A DNA stretch of 64,000 bases from an uncultured Prevotellaceae bacterium (lineage in GTDB: Bacteria; Bacteroidota; Bacteroidia; Bacteroidales; Bacteroidaceae). A program made the translations under genes and the position numbers. Positions 42,309 through 51,726 of this stretch are shown piece by piece. Under the pieces are notes generated by a model. That model saw nothing but the letters and a program-made list of their open reading frames with translations. It had not been told where the DNA came from and did not search any database. Location of the stretch: assembly GCA_949299545.1 (NCBI GenBank), contig CASGAM010000041.1, positions 1 to 64,000 of the forward strand, read 5' to 3'. Each line of letters begins with the position of its first letter. Position 1 is the stretch's first letter.

Positions 42309-43697
42309 ATGACATTAATCAAATCAATTTCCGGAATACGCGGTACTATCGGTGGAAAAACAGGGGATACGTTGAACCCTTTGGATATAGTGAAGTTTAC
42401 ATCAGCTTATGCAATGTTGGTACGCCGGCGTTCCGGAGTGAAAAGCAATAAGATTGTAGTGGGACGTGATGCCCGTATCTCGGGTGAGATGGTGAAGAAT
42501 GTGGTGTGTGGCACATTGATGGGTATGGGTTTTGATGTAGTAAACATCGGGTTGGCTTCAACCCCGACCACCGAGCTGGCCGTGACAATGGAAGAGGCTT
42601 GCGGCGGTATCATCATTACCGCTTCACATAATCCGAAAATGTGGAATGCGCTGAAACTGCTGAATGAACATGGGGAGTTCCTCAATAAAGAAGAGGGCAA
42701 CGAAGTGTTGCGGTTGGCTGAAGCAGAAGCGTTTGAATATGCTGACGTGGATCATCTCGGGACATACCGGGAAGACGATACTTACGACCAAAAACATATC
42801 GATTTGGTTAAACGGCTGAAGTTGGTGGATGCAGATGCCATTCGTAAGGCCAATTTCCGAGTCGCCATTGATACGGTCAACTCGGTGGGTGGAATAGTCT
42901 TGCCAAAGTTGCTGGAACAGCTGGGCGTGACATGCGTATCGGGACTTTTCACTGAACCCACGGGGAACTTTGGCCATAATCCCGAACCGCTGGAAAAGAA
43001 CCTGGCTGAAATGAAAGCATTGATGCAGGAAGGGAAGCATGACGTGGGATTTGTGGTAGATCCGGATGTAGACCGGCTGGCCATGTTCTGTGAGGACGGT
43101 ACGATGTACGGCGAGGAATATACTTTAGTGACGGTGGCGGACTATATTTTGCAGCACACACCGGGAAATACTGTTTCCAATTTAAGTTCCACGCGGGCTT
43201 TGCGGGATGTTACGTGGCGGTATGGATATGAATATAACGCGGCTGCTGTCGGAGAAGTTAATGTTGTGGAAAAGATGAAAGAGACGCAGGCGGTGATTGG
43301 TGGTGAAGGCAATGGCGGTGTGATTTATCCCGAGGCACATTACGGGCGCGACGCCTTAGTTGGTATCGCACTGGTGTTGACCTATATGGCAAAGTCCGGT
43401 AAAACGCTGTCTGCACTTCGAGCTACTTATCCGCAGTATTATATGGCGAAAAACCGCATAGACCTGACACCGGGGACGGACGTGGACGCCATCCTGAATA
43501 AGGTAAAAGAGTTGTATAAGGACGAAGAAGTGAATGATATTGACGGTGTGAAGATTGATTTTGAAGACAGCTGGGTGCATTTGCGCAAGAGTAATACGGA
43601 GCCAATCATCAGGGTTTATTCTGAAGCGCGGACGGTACAGGAGGCAGATGAAATCGGGAAAAAAATAATGGATGTGGTGTACGGGATTGTACATTGA
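42309..43697 (+). CDS. glmM: Phosphoglucosamine mutase (alpha-D-phosphohexomutase)
   Basis: Interconverts glucosamine-6-phosphate and glucosamine-1-phosphate for UDP-GlcNAc and peptidoglycan synthesis. The 462-residue protein has the four phosphohexomutase landmarks: 'SGIRGTIGG', the phosphoserine loop 'IITASHNPKMWN' near residue 100, the metal site 'VDPDVDRL', the sugar loop 'GGEGNGGVI', and the C-terminal phosphate-binding 'HLRKSNTEPIIRVYSEA'. The Bacteroidota form is similar to archaeal GlmM, so a phosphomannomutase/phosphoglucomutase side activity is possible. It has its own promoter and a terminator. Confidence 0.9.
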   Translation: MTLIKSISGIRGTIGGKTGDTLNPLDIVKFTSAYAMLVRRRSGVKSNKIVVGRDARISGEMVKNVVCGTLMGMGFDVVNIGLASTPTTELAVTMEEACGGIIITASHNPKMWNALKLLNEHGEFLNKEEGNEVLRLAEAEAFEYADVDHLGTYREDDTYDQKHIDLVKRLKLVDADAIRKANFRVAIDTVNSVGGIVLPKLLEQLGVTCVSGLFTEPTGNFGHNPEPLEKNLAEMKALMQEGKHDVGFVVDPDVDRLAMFCEDGTMYGEEYTLVTVADYILQHTPGNTVSNLSSTRALRDVTWRYGYEYNAAAVGEVNVVEKMKETQAVIGGEGNGGVIYPEAHYGRDALVGIALVLTYMAKSGKTLSALRATYPQYYMAKNRIDLTPGTDVDAILNKVKELYKDEEVNDIDGVKIDFEDSWVHLRKSNTEPIIRVYSEARTVQEADEIGKKIMDVVYGIVH

Positions 43698-43710
43698 TAT
43701 CCGGCTGTAA

Positions 43711-43752
43711 GGTACAGACGTGTAAGAAGAATACTCTTCCTGTACTTTTTTA
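43711..43752 (+). terminator. Terminator after glmM
   Basis: GTACAG pairs with CTGTAC, and inside it GAAGA pairs with TCTTC around ATAC. Six T residues follow, 14 bases after the glmM stop and 17 bases before the next gene. Confidence 0.6.
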
Positions 43753-43768
43753 TTAAAAAACAAAGATT

Positions 43769-46279
43769 ATGAGGTACAGTAAGTTCTTTGCCGGCTTGAC
43801 AGTGTTTTTGTCTTTGGCTTTTCATCTCATGGCAAGTCCCAGGACGACTTATTTGTTGAGGGATGGATGGCGCTTTACGCGGACAGATGATGCGGAATAT
43901 GCCAACACCGATATAGATGCCAGTCATTGGGAACAAGTATGCGTACCTCATGACTGGGCTATTGAAGGCCCGTTTGACGCCAACAATGACCGGCAGTTTA
44001 TGGCCATTGAGCAGGACGGGCAAAAGGAAGCGCAAAACCAGTCAGGACGTACCGGCGGCTTACCTTTTGTAGGAGTTGGGTGGTACCGGAAAGTTTTTGA
44101 GGTCCCCGATTTCAAGAAAGGGAAGCGTGCCGTGATTATTTTTGATGGCGCCATGAGCCATGCCCGTGTATATCTTAACGGTGCTTATGTGGGGGAGTGG
44201 CCTTACGGTTACAGTTCATTCCATTTTGACGTGACAGATTATTTGCGTGAAGGCAAAAAGAATATTTTGGCAGTACGATTGGAGAATGAGCCTGAATCGT
44301 CGCGGTGGTATCCCGGCGCCGGACTCTACCGCAATGTGCATTTGGTCGTGACTGGAGCTGTAAAAGTGAATACCTGGGGAACAACGGTTACAACACCGGT
44401 TGTGAAAGACCATTTTGCCGAGGTATGTGTACGGACGGAAATCGAATGCCCTGCCTCCACGTCACCCAGCGACGTGGAAGTGCGGACTGTCATAAAAACG
44501 CCCGACGGGGAGATCATTGCTGAACAGCGTCGTCCAATGACGGTTTATGATGATGGCAAGATAAGCCAAACGCTGTATGTAGATAACCCCAACCTGTGGA
44601 GTGTGGATACTCCATTTCTTTACCGGGCAGAAACATCCGTTTATGATAAAGGGGTATTGACAGATGTTTCGGAGACTGTGTTTGGCATTCGTACCATAGA
44701 AGTCAGGCGGGGTGAGGGTTTCTTCCTGAATGGTAAAAAGTTAGTGTTTCATGGCACTTGCAACCATCACGATCTCGGACCTCTTGGGACTGCTGTCAAT
44801 GAATCGGCCATTCGATATCGTTTGGGATTATTGAAGGATATGGGCTGCAATGCTTATCGTACGTCGCATAACATGCCGTCGCCGGAACTGGTAAAGGCTT
44901 GTGACGAGATGGGAATGCTTCTTATGGTGGAAACTTTCGATGAGTGGAAAACGAAGAAGATGGCAAACGGCTATAACAAGGATTTTGACGCGTGGGTTGA
45001 AAAAGACCTTGTAAATGTGGTGCGGCGTTACCGGAATTCACCGAGTGTGGTGATGTGGTGTCTCGGGAATGAAGTGCCGGATCAGGGAACGGCTATCGGG
45101 GGAAAACTGTGTGCCTTACTCCAGGACATTGTCCATCGTGAAGATCCTACACGGCCTTGTACAGTAGGGATGGATCGCGTAGAAGCAGCTATCGGTTCGC
45201 ATATGGCAGCCGTAATAGACATACCGGGTTTCAATTATCGGCCGCATAAATATACCATGGCGTACGACAAGCTGCCACAACAAGTCATACTCGGTACGGA
45301 AACGGCTTCGACTGTCAGTTCGCGGGGTATTTACAAATTTCCGGTTGAACGTCGTTCCATGGCTAAATATGACGACCATCAGGCGTCATCATACGATTTG
45401 GAACATTGTTCGTGGAGCGATTTGCCTGAAGACAATTTCATCATGTACGAGAGTTTGCCTTACGACATGGGAGAGTTCGTATGGACGGGTTTTGACTATT
45501 TAGGAGAACCGACCCCTTATTACAGTGACTGGCCTAGTCATTCTTCACTGTTCGGCATAATTGATTTGGCTTACTTGCCGAAAGACCGTTATTATTTGTA
45601 TCGCAGTTTCTGGAACCGGAAAGAAGCGACCTTGCATGTCCTGCCGCATTGGACGTGGCCGGGTAGGGAAGGGAAAGTGACGCCTGTTTTTGTTTACAGC
45701 AGTTATCCGACAGTGGAATTGTTTATTAACGGAAAAAGTCAGGGACGTCTCTCAAAGAATGCTTCCGTTGACATGGACGCTACGGATAATGATTCGTCAC
45801 GTGTCAATCTGGAAAGGCAAAAACGTTATCGTTTCATGTGGATGGAGACACGTTATGAACCGGGTACACTGATGGTGGTGGCGTACGACTTGGCCGGCCG
45901 GAAGTGTGCTGAAAAGGAAATGCATACGGCAGGAGAACCATACCGGTTGAAGCTGTCGGTAGACAAAGATACGCTTGACGCAGGACAAAGGGATGAGGAT
46001 TTGGCTTTTGTGACCGTAGAGGTGGTAGATCGTCAGGGTGTCCCTTGCCCGGCAGCTACGAATTTGGTGGAATGGACGGTTAAGGGGAATGGCTACTACA
46101 AAGCCGGGGCGAATGGTAACCCTGTCTGTCTGGAATCTTTCCACGAGCCGCGGATGCATCTTTTCAGTGGAAAGATGACGGGTATCATTGCTGAATCGGG
46201 ATGTGCCGGGCACATTCAGATAAAAGTGCGTTCAAAGGGACTTAAACCGGCAGAATTAGAACTGACTGTAAAAGAATAA
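43769..46279 (+). CDS. Glycoside hydrolase family 2 (beta-galactosidase-like)
   Basis: An 836-residue exported enzyme with a signal peptide (to about residue 22). The sugar-binding domain opens 'LLRDGWRFTRTDDAEYANTD' and contains 'WYRKVFEVPD' and 'ESSRWYPGAGLYRNVHL'. An Ig-like domain and the TIM barrel follow. The acid/base glutamate lies in 'VVMWCLGNEVPDQ' (about residue 435) and the nucleophile in 'VILGTETASTVSS' (about 511). The C-terminal part has a DUF4982-like domain ('VFVYSSYPTVELFINGKSQG') and a further beta domain. GH2 proteins of this type release beta-galactose from glycans, often mucin or plant polymers; beta-glucuronidase is less likely. Confidence 0.9.
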   Translation: MRYSKFFAGLTVFLSLAFHLMASPRTTYLLRDGWRFTRTDDAEYANTDIDASHWEQVCVPHDWAIEGPFDANNDRQFMAIEQDGQKEAQNQSGRTGGLPFVGVGWYRKVFEVPDFKKGKRAVIIFDGAMSHARVYLNGAYVGEWPYGYSSFHFDVTDYLREGKKNILAVRLENEPESSRWYPGAGLYRNVHLVVTGAVKVNTWGTTVTTPVVKDHFAEVCVRTEIECPASTSPSDVEVRTVIKTPDGEIIAEQRRPMTVYDDGKISQTLYVDNPNLWSVDTPFLYRAETSVYDKGVLTDVSETVFGIRTIEVRRGEGFFLNGKKLVFHGTCNHHDLGPLGTAVNESAIRYRLGLLKDMGCNAYRTSHNMPSPELVKACDEMGMLLMVETFDEWKTKKMANGYNKDFDAWVEKDLVNVVRRYRNSPSVVMWCLGNEVPDQGTAIGGKLCALLQDIVHREDPTRPCTVGMDRVEAAIGSHMAAVIDIPGFNYRPHKYTMAYDKLPQQVILGTETASTVSSRGIYKFPVERRSMAKYDDHQASSYDLEHCSWSDLPEDNFIMYESLPYDMGEFVWTGFDYLGEPTPYYSDWPSHSSLFGIIDLAYLPKDRYYLYRSFWNRKEATLHVLPHWTWPGREGKVTPVFVYSSYPTVELFINGKSQGRLSKNASVDMDATDNDSSRVNLERQKRYRFMWMETRYEPGTLMVVAYDLAGRKCAEKEMHTAGEPYRLKLSVDKDTLDAGQRDEDLAFVTVEVVDRQGVPCPAATNLVEWTVKGNGYYKAGANGNPVCLESFHEPRMHLFSGKMTGIIAESGCAGHIQIKVRSKGLKPAELELTVKE

Positions 46280-46339
46280 AAGATGGACCGGTATGATGGC
46301 AGAAAAATCAACGGAAAACAGTGAACAGACGACGTGAGA

Positions 46340-48817
46340 ATGGAAGAGAAGATGTCTTTCGTATTGCCACCTGATGGCATGGATATAGTTCAGTGGCAAG
46401 TGATGTTGCGCAAACAGGCGGCCGTGACGGAGCGTTTCTCGGTAACAGCTTATGACCGTCAAGATGAGCCTGGAGCCTATATGGTGGAAAATTCCGTATC
46501 GGGACGGCGTTATAAGGTGGTGTACAGAGGGGCTGGCAGTATGTGGAACTTTTGTTCGTGCTTGGATTTTAAGGTGAATCGGTTGGGGACGTGCAAGCAC
46601 ATGGAAGCCCTGAAATTATGGATGGACAACCGTCATGTGGAAACGACGGATGAGCTGCCCGGCTATACGGCGGTTTATATTTCGTATAAGGACGAGCGGC
46701 AGGTGCGTATTCGCATTGGCCGGGAATGTGAAGCTGCTTTCAGGGAATTGGCAGGACGGTATTTTGACGACGAGCTGGTGTTGACCCCGGAGGGCATGAG
46801 GCATTTCGAGGATTTCCTTGCAGAAGCGGAGACCATCGCTCCTTCGTTCAGATGTTTTCCGGACGCACTGCGATATGTCAAAGATATGAGAGAACGTGAG
46901 CGGCGGGTCGCCATGGTTGAGGCTGAGTGTACTGATGAGGCGTTGGACCGTCTTTTGGGGACGGCATTGTATCCATACCAGAAAGAAGGCGTACGGTTTG
47001 CCCTGAAAACCGGTCGCTGCATGATAGCAGACGAGATGGGACTCGGGAAAACCATACAGGCCATTGCCGTTGCCGAATGGATGCTGAAGCAGCATTTGAT
47101 TGGCAATGTGCTGGTGTTGTGCCCTACTTCGCTGAAATATCAGTGGAAACACGAAATTGAACGTTTTACCGGTACGGAGGCACAGGTCGTTGAAGGAAAC
47201 CATGCGTTGCGCATGTCGCAATATCAATCGTCTTGTCGATATAAGATAGTTTCATATAACAGTGCGGCCAATGACATACGGCAGACCGGCTGTCTGAAAA
47301 CAGATTTGTTGGTAATGGATGAGGCTCAACGGCTGAAGAACTGGAACACGCAGATAGCCCGTGCAGCCCGGCATATTGATTCACCTTATGTCCTTGTACT
47401 CTCTGGTACTCCCCTTGAAAATAAATTGCAGGAGTTGTATTCCATTATCCAGTTTGTGGACCAGTATTGTTTGGGGCCTTATTACAGTTTCAATGAACTG
47501 ACGACGACTTATGACGAAAATGGGCAGATAATCGGTTATAAAAACCTGCATCTCGTAAGGCGGATGTTGGCACCTGTGCTTTTACGGCGCAGGAAGAAAG
47601 ATGTGGCGCTGGAGTTACCGCCACGTACCGATAAACATCTTTTTGTCGTGATGACTAAAGAGCAACGTCGATTACATGACGATTTTCGCCAGCAACTGTC
47701 TGTTTTGGTTAGTAAGTGGAAGAGGACGCATTTTCTGACTGAAGGGGAGCGAAAGCGTGTTTTGTTGCTTCTCAATCAAATGCGTATGGTTTGTGACAGC
47801 ACCTTTATTCTTGATCGCCAAACCCGCTATGATACAAAAATCGGTGAGTTGGTTCAAATCATAGAGGATATGATTGAAAACGGTGATGAGAAAATGGTCG
47901 TTTTCAGTCAGTGGGAGCGTATGACGCGTCTGGTGTGCCAGGAATTGGAACGCAGACGGATAGGTTTTGTACGTCTGTGTGGGGATGTAGTTGCGTCCCA
48001 ACGGAAAGAACTGATAGCGTGTTTTACGAAAGAAACGTCATGCAGGGTCTTTGTATCGACCGATGCTGGTAGTACAGGCTTGAATCTGCAAGCCGGTTCG
48101 GTCGTGGTAAACCTGGACTTGCCATGGAATCCTGCGGTATTGGAACAGCGTGTGGCTCGTGTTTATCGTATTGGCCAGGAACGCAAGATACAAGTCATCA
48201 ATTTCATTGCTGAACAGAGTATCGAGTCGCGGATGCTCGGAACACTCCGTTTCAAATCGGATTTGGCCATGGGTATTCTTGATGAGGGAGAGGATATGGT
48301 CAAAGGAAACCATGCCAAATTTGAACTTCTTTTGGGGCAACTTCAGGAGATGATGGAACAGCCGCAGGAGGTTGTGGGTAGTGTCAAAACTGTATTGGAG
48401 AAACCTGCCGAAAAGAAAGAACTGTCGCATGACGATTCGCATGTGATACAGAAAACGGAGGAACAACTTCATTTCTCGTTTGGCAACGATGATGAACAAC
48501 CGGTTCCGTCGTCAAAACAAGACAGGGAAACGTCGTCCGTGGTCTTGCCTTCGTATCAAGAGGAAGTCGGGACACCTGTATCCCCCGAGGAGCAGCTCGT
48601 GGCTGACGGATTGTCTTTCATAAACCGCTTGTCGGAGATGCTCTGTTCACCGCAGAAAACAGCGAGGCTTGTGGACAGTCTGGTTAAAAAAAATCCGCAA
48701 ACGGGACGCATGGTGATAGAAATTCCTGTCGCAAACAAAGAAAGTGTCTGCCGTGCATTGGAGATGCTTGGAACTTTGTTGGGTGGTTTTGAACGGCCGG
48801 AAGGAAGGGACAAGTGA
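46340..48817 (+). CDS. SNF2-family DEAD/DEAH helicase with SWIM zinc finger
   Basis: An 825-residue ATPase. A SWIM-type zinc finger lies near residues 73-92 ('CSCLDFKVNRLGTCKHME', CxC...CxH). The SNF2 ATPase has Walker A in 'IADEMGLGKTIQAIAVAEW' (about 230), motif II 'LVMDEAQRLKN' (about 326) and 'VLSGTPLENKLQELYSII'. The helicase C half has 'VFSQWERM', 'STDAGSTGLNLQAG' and 'VARVYRIGQERKIQVI'. The last 170 residues are a poorly conserved tail. Bacterial SWIM/SNF2 proteins remodel protein-nucleic acid complexes, perhaps RNA polymerase; the target is unknown. The ATG at 46340 was preferred to a GTG 6 bases upstream. Confidence 0.92.
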   Translation: MEEKMSFVLPPDGMDIVQWQVMLRKQAAVTERFSVTAYDRQDEPGAYMVENSVSGRRYKVVYRGAGSMWNFCSCLDFKVNRLGTCKHMEALKLWMDNRHVETTDELPGYTAVYISYKDERQVRIRIGRECEAAFRELAGRYFDDELVLTPEGMRHFEDFLAEAETIAPSFRCFPDALRYVKDMRERERRVAMVEAECTDEALDRLLGTALYPYQKEGVRFALKTGRCMIADEMGLGKTIQAIAVAEWMLKQHLIGNVLVLCPTSLKYQWKHEIERFTGTEAQVVEGNHALRMSQYQSSCRYKIVSYNSAANDIRQTGCLKTDLLVMDEAQRLKNWNTQIARAARHIDSPYVLVLSGTPLENKLQELYSIIQFVDQYCLGPYYSFNELTTTYDENGQIIGYKNLHLVRRMLAPVLLRRRKKDVALELPPRTDKHLFVVMTKEQRRLHDDFRQQLSVLVSKWKRTHFLTEGERKRVLLLLNQMRMVCDSTFILDRQTRYDTKIGELVQIIEDMIENGDEKMVVFSQWERMTRLVCQELERRRIGFVRLCGDVVASQRKELIACFTKETSCRVFVSTDAGSTGLNLQAGSVVVNLDLPWNPAVLEQRVARVYRIGQERKIQVINFIAEQSIESRMLGTLRFKSDLAMGILDEGEDMVKGNHAKFELLLGQLQEMMEQPQEVVGSVKTVLEKPAEKKELSHDDSHVIQKTEEQLHFSFGNDDEQPVPSSKQDRETSSVVLPSYQEEVGTPVSPEEQLVADGLSFINRLSEMLCSPQKTARLVDSLVKKNPQTGRMVIEIPVANKESVCRALEMLGTLLGGFERPEGRDK

Positions 48818-48883
48818 AACGTGGGAGAAAAAATTATTTTAGACTCCTAGGCACGACCGCATGAGATAAAAACCACGAGGAAT

Positions 48884-48911
48884 AAAAAAACGTGCCGGTC
48901 AGAACGGCACG
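48884..48911 (-). terminator. Terminator of the gltX-waaA operon, overlapping the waaA stop
   Basis: CGTGCCG (48891-48897) pairs with CGGCACG (48905-48911), followed on the minus strand by T7. The waaA stop codon (48899-48901) sits in the hairpin loop. Confidence 0.85.
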
Positions 48912-50119
48912 CTTTTAAATATGATGTCGGAAGCACCGGCATTGTTATAAATGAAGTCGTGGCAGACTTGTCCGCTTTTTCGGCGGAATGCTTCGTCTGC
49001 GAGAAGTCTGTCCATGGCTTGACTGTATGTTTTTTCGTCATTGATCTCAATACATCCGCCTTTTTCAAGCAAAGCCTGCGCTTCGCGGAATTTCTTGTTG
49101 TTGGGACCTATAATAACAGGAATACCATATACAGCCGCTTCGGGTACATTATGGATGCCAACACCAAAACCGCCGCCGACATAAGCAACTTCACCATACC
49201 GGTAAATGGAAGAGAGCAAACCGTAACAGTCTATAATCAGACAATCTGCCGTCGCCGATTTTAAATCCTCAGCCTTTGAATAACGCAGGTGCGGCCGTTT
49301 CAGTTTTGATTCGATTTCCTTGAGGTGTGACTCGTTGACTACGTGAGGAGCAAGGATCAATTTCATTGTCGGATGGTTATTAAAGTAGCTGATGATTAAG
49401 TCTTCATCAGGAGCCCACGAACTACCTGCCACCATGACAGTGCGTCCGTCCTTGAAAGTCTCTACCAATGGTAACGATTTGGCTTGTTTGCGGATGTCAA
49501 TCACACGATCAAACCGCGTGTCGCCAACAACGGTAGTATTGGTGATGCCGATGTCTTTTAGCAGTTGGCGTGAATGTTCGTTTTGCAGGAAGAAATACGT
49601 AACACATTTCAACACATCCCGATAGATATGGCCATACCAGCGGAAGAAAATTTGGTTTTCTCTGAAAATGCTGCTAACGCTATATACAGGTATATTACGT
49701 TTCTTGCAGGCATGTAAATAATTGTTCCAGAACTCGTATTTGATGAAGAACGCCATGACAGGTCGTGCGAGCCGTATGAAACTGCGTACGTTACCTGGAG
49801 TGTCGAACGGCAGATAACAGATAATATCTGCCCCTTCAAAGTTTTTTCTCACTTCGTAACCTGATGGCGAAAAGAAAGTCAGCAGGATTTTATATTGGGG
49901 ATATTGTATCCTCAATCGTTCCATTAGAGGACGTCCCTGTTCAAACTCTCCGAGCGATGCTGCATGAAACCATATGTATTTGTCGTCTTTACATATATTT
50001 GATTTCAGTATGCGGAACGTGTTCCGTTGTCCTTTGACCATGAGCCTGGCTTTCTTGTGGAAAGGTGAAACGAGCATTACAGCCAGGGCATAAAGGTAGA
50101 GTGCAAGTGAATAAATCAT
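48899..50119 (-). CDS. waaA: 3-deoxy-D-manno-octulosonic acid (Kdo) transferase
   Basis: Transfers Kdo from CMP-Kdo to lipid IVA at the inner membrane, the first step of lipopolysaccharide core assembly (GT30). The 406-residue protein has an N-terminal membrane anchor ([20 protein letters not shown]), '[20 protein letters not shown]' with the catalytic glutamate (SLGE), 'KYEFWNNYL', 'VGDTRFDRV', '[11 protein letters not shown]' and the donor-binding '[21 protein letters not shown]'. Its ATG overlaps the stop of gltX (ATGA), so the two are co-transcribed, a pairing conserved in several Bacteroidales. Confidence 0.95.
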   Translation of the reverse strand: MIYSLALYLYALAVMLVSPFHKKARLMVKGQRNTFRILKSNICKDDKYIWFHAASLGEFEQGRPLMERLRIQYPQYKILLTFFSPSGYEVRKNFEGADIICYLPFDTPGNVRSFIRLARPVMAFFIKYEFWNNYLHACKKRNIPVYSVSSIFRENQIFFRWYGHIYRDVLKCVTYFFLQNEHSRQLLKDIGITNTTVVGDTRFDRVIDIRKQAKSLPLVETFKDGRTVMVAGSSWAPDEDLIISYFNNHPTMKLILAPHVVNESHLKEIESKLKRPHLRYSKAEDLKSATADCLIIDCYGLLSSIYRYGEVAYVGGGFGVGIHNVPEAAVYGIPVIIGPNNKKFREAQALLEKGGCIEINDEKTYSQAMDRLLADEAFRRKSGQVCHDFIYNNAGASDIIFKSVPF

Positions 50120-51633
50120 TTCAGGATGTCAATGGCTTTTCTGATTCTTCTTAGTGTCTCTTCTTTGCCTAAAAAAGCAGAAAGTTCGTACATGTCGGGA
50201 CCTTTTCCTGTTCCCACAAGTGCGACTCGCCACGGGTTCCATGGTTTTTTACCAGTTACTTCCACCCACTTTTCGACCGCAGTTTGTTGGCCTTCGACAC
50301 TGAAATCGTCTAATTCCTCTAAAATATCGGCCAATTCTGTCATGTCTGACGCTGATGTTTCTCCCCAGTTCTTTTTCGTGAATTTGTCTTCCATACTGTA
50401 TGACGTGGGAGCTATGAAGAAGAAGTCGCATAATGGCCATAAGTCCTTGATGAAATTAATTTTCTTCATTTTCATCATGCCTATGACTGCTTCCACACGG
50501 TCCATTGGTACCTCAATACCATTGGCACGCAGAATCTTGTCAAAGTCAGGTGCCAATTCCTTATTGTCCTTCATCAGTAAGTATTCACGGTTGAACCACA
50601 TACCTTTCACATAATCGAATTTTGCACCGGACTTGCTGCATTTCGTGATGTCGAACAACTTAACCATTTCTTCCATGGTCATGATTTCTTGGTCTGTACC
50701 GGGATTCCATCCTAACAATGCCAGGAAATTGATGACAGCTTCCGGAAGATAACCGCTTTCCCGGTATCCGGAGGATACTTCACCGGTTTTGGGGTCATGC
50801 CATTCAAGTGGGAAAACGGGAAAGCCCAAACGGTCTCCGTCGCGCTTGCTTAACTTGCCTTTTCCATCCGGTTTCAGCAGCAGGGGCAGATGTGCGAATG
50901 CCGGCATTGTGGTTTCCCATCCGAAAGCCCGGTATAAAAGTACATGCAACGGTGCTGACGGTAGCCATTCTTCTCCACGGATGACATGCGATACTTCCAT
51001 CAAATGGTCGTCAACAATGTTGGCTAAATGATAAGTCGGTAATTCATCGGCACTTTTGTATAGGACCTTATCATCAAGAATGGATGAGTTGATGACCACG
51101 TCACCGCGAATCATGTCGTTGACATGTATGTCTTCGTTTGGTTCAACCTTGAAACGTACTACATACTGGTGTCCTTCGTCTATCAGGCGTCTCGTTTCTT
51201 CCTTTGGCAGGGTAAGTGAGTTACGCATCATGCCACGGGTTGCAGCATCGTATTGGAAGTTTTTGATTTCTTGCCTTTTGCTTTCAAGCTCCTCTTGAGT
51301 ATCAAAAGCGATATACGCTTTCCCGTTGTCCAGCAACTGTTGGACATATTTTTTGTAAATGTCGCGCCGTTCCGATTGACGGTAAGGGCCATAATTACCT
51401 CCAAAACTGACGCCTTCATCAAAATGAATGCCTAACCACTTGAATGACTCAATGATATATTCTTCAGCTCCTGGTACGAAACGGGTGGAGTCTGTGTCTT
51501 CTATGCGGAAAATCAATTCTCCACCATGCTGGCGTGCAAAAAGGTAATTGTATAAAGCGGTGCGGACGCCTCCGATATGTAATGCGCCGGTAGGGCTGGG
51601 CGCAAAGCGGACTCTTACTTTTCTTTCAGTCAT
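50116..51633 (-). CDS. gltX: Glutamyl-tRNA synthetase
   Basis: Charges tRNA-Glu with glutamate. The 505-residue class I enzyme has the HIGH motif in '[20 protein letters not shown]', '[18 protein letters not shown]', and the KMSKS-type '[12 protein letters not shown]' near residue 260, with a full C-terminal anticodon-binding part. The frame is open to 51657, but the ATG at 51633 ([14 protein letters not shown]) fits the family and the promoter. waaA follows with a 4-base overlap. Confidence 0.97.
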   Translation of the reverse strand: MTERKVRVRFAPSPTGALHIGGVRTALYNYLFARQHGGELIFRIEDTDSTRFVPGAEEYIIESFKWLGIHFDEGVSFGGNYGPYRQSERRDIYKKYVQQLLDNGKAYIAFDTQEELESKRQEIKNFQYDAATRGMMRNSLTLPKEETRRLIDEGHQYVVRFKVEPNEDIHVNDMIRGDVVINSSILDDKVLYKSADELPTYHLANIVDDHLMEVSHVIRGEEWLPSAPLHVLLYRAFGWETTMPAFAHLPLLLKPDGKGKLSKRDGDRLGFPVFPLEWHDPKTGEVSSGYRESGYLPEAVINFLALLGWNPGTDQEIMTMEEMVKLFDITKCSKSGAKFDYVKGMWFNREYLLMKDNKELAPDFDKILRANGIEVPMDRVEAVIGMMKMKKINFIKDLWPLCDFFFIAPTSYSMEDKFTKKNWGETSASDMTELADILEELDDFSVEGQQTAVEKWVEVTGKKPWNPWRVALVGTGKGPDMYELSAFLGKEETLRRIRKAIDILK

Positions 51634-51654
51634 AGTGTGTCTGTAAATTTTGTG

Positions 51655-51662
51655 CAAAAATA
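51655..51662 (-). promoter_or_regulatory. -7 box of gltX
   Basis: Minus-strand TATTTTTG fits TAnnTTTG and lies 21 bases before the ATG at 51633. No clear TTG is visible at the usual distance upstream. Confidence 0.5.
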
Positions 51663-51726
51663 CTATTTTTTATTTAAAGAGCCGTATTTTTTTCGTATTT
51701 TCGCCCCATACAAAGAAATGTAGGAA

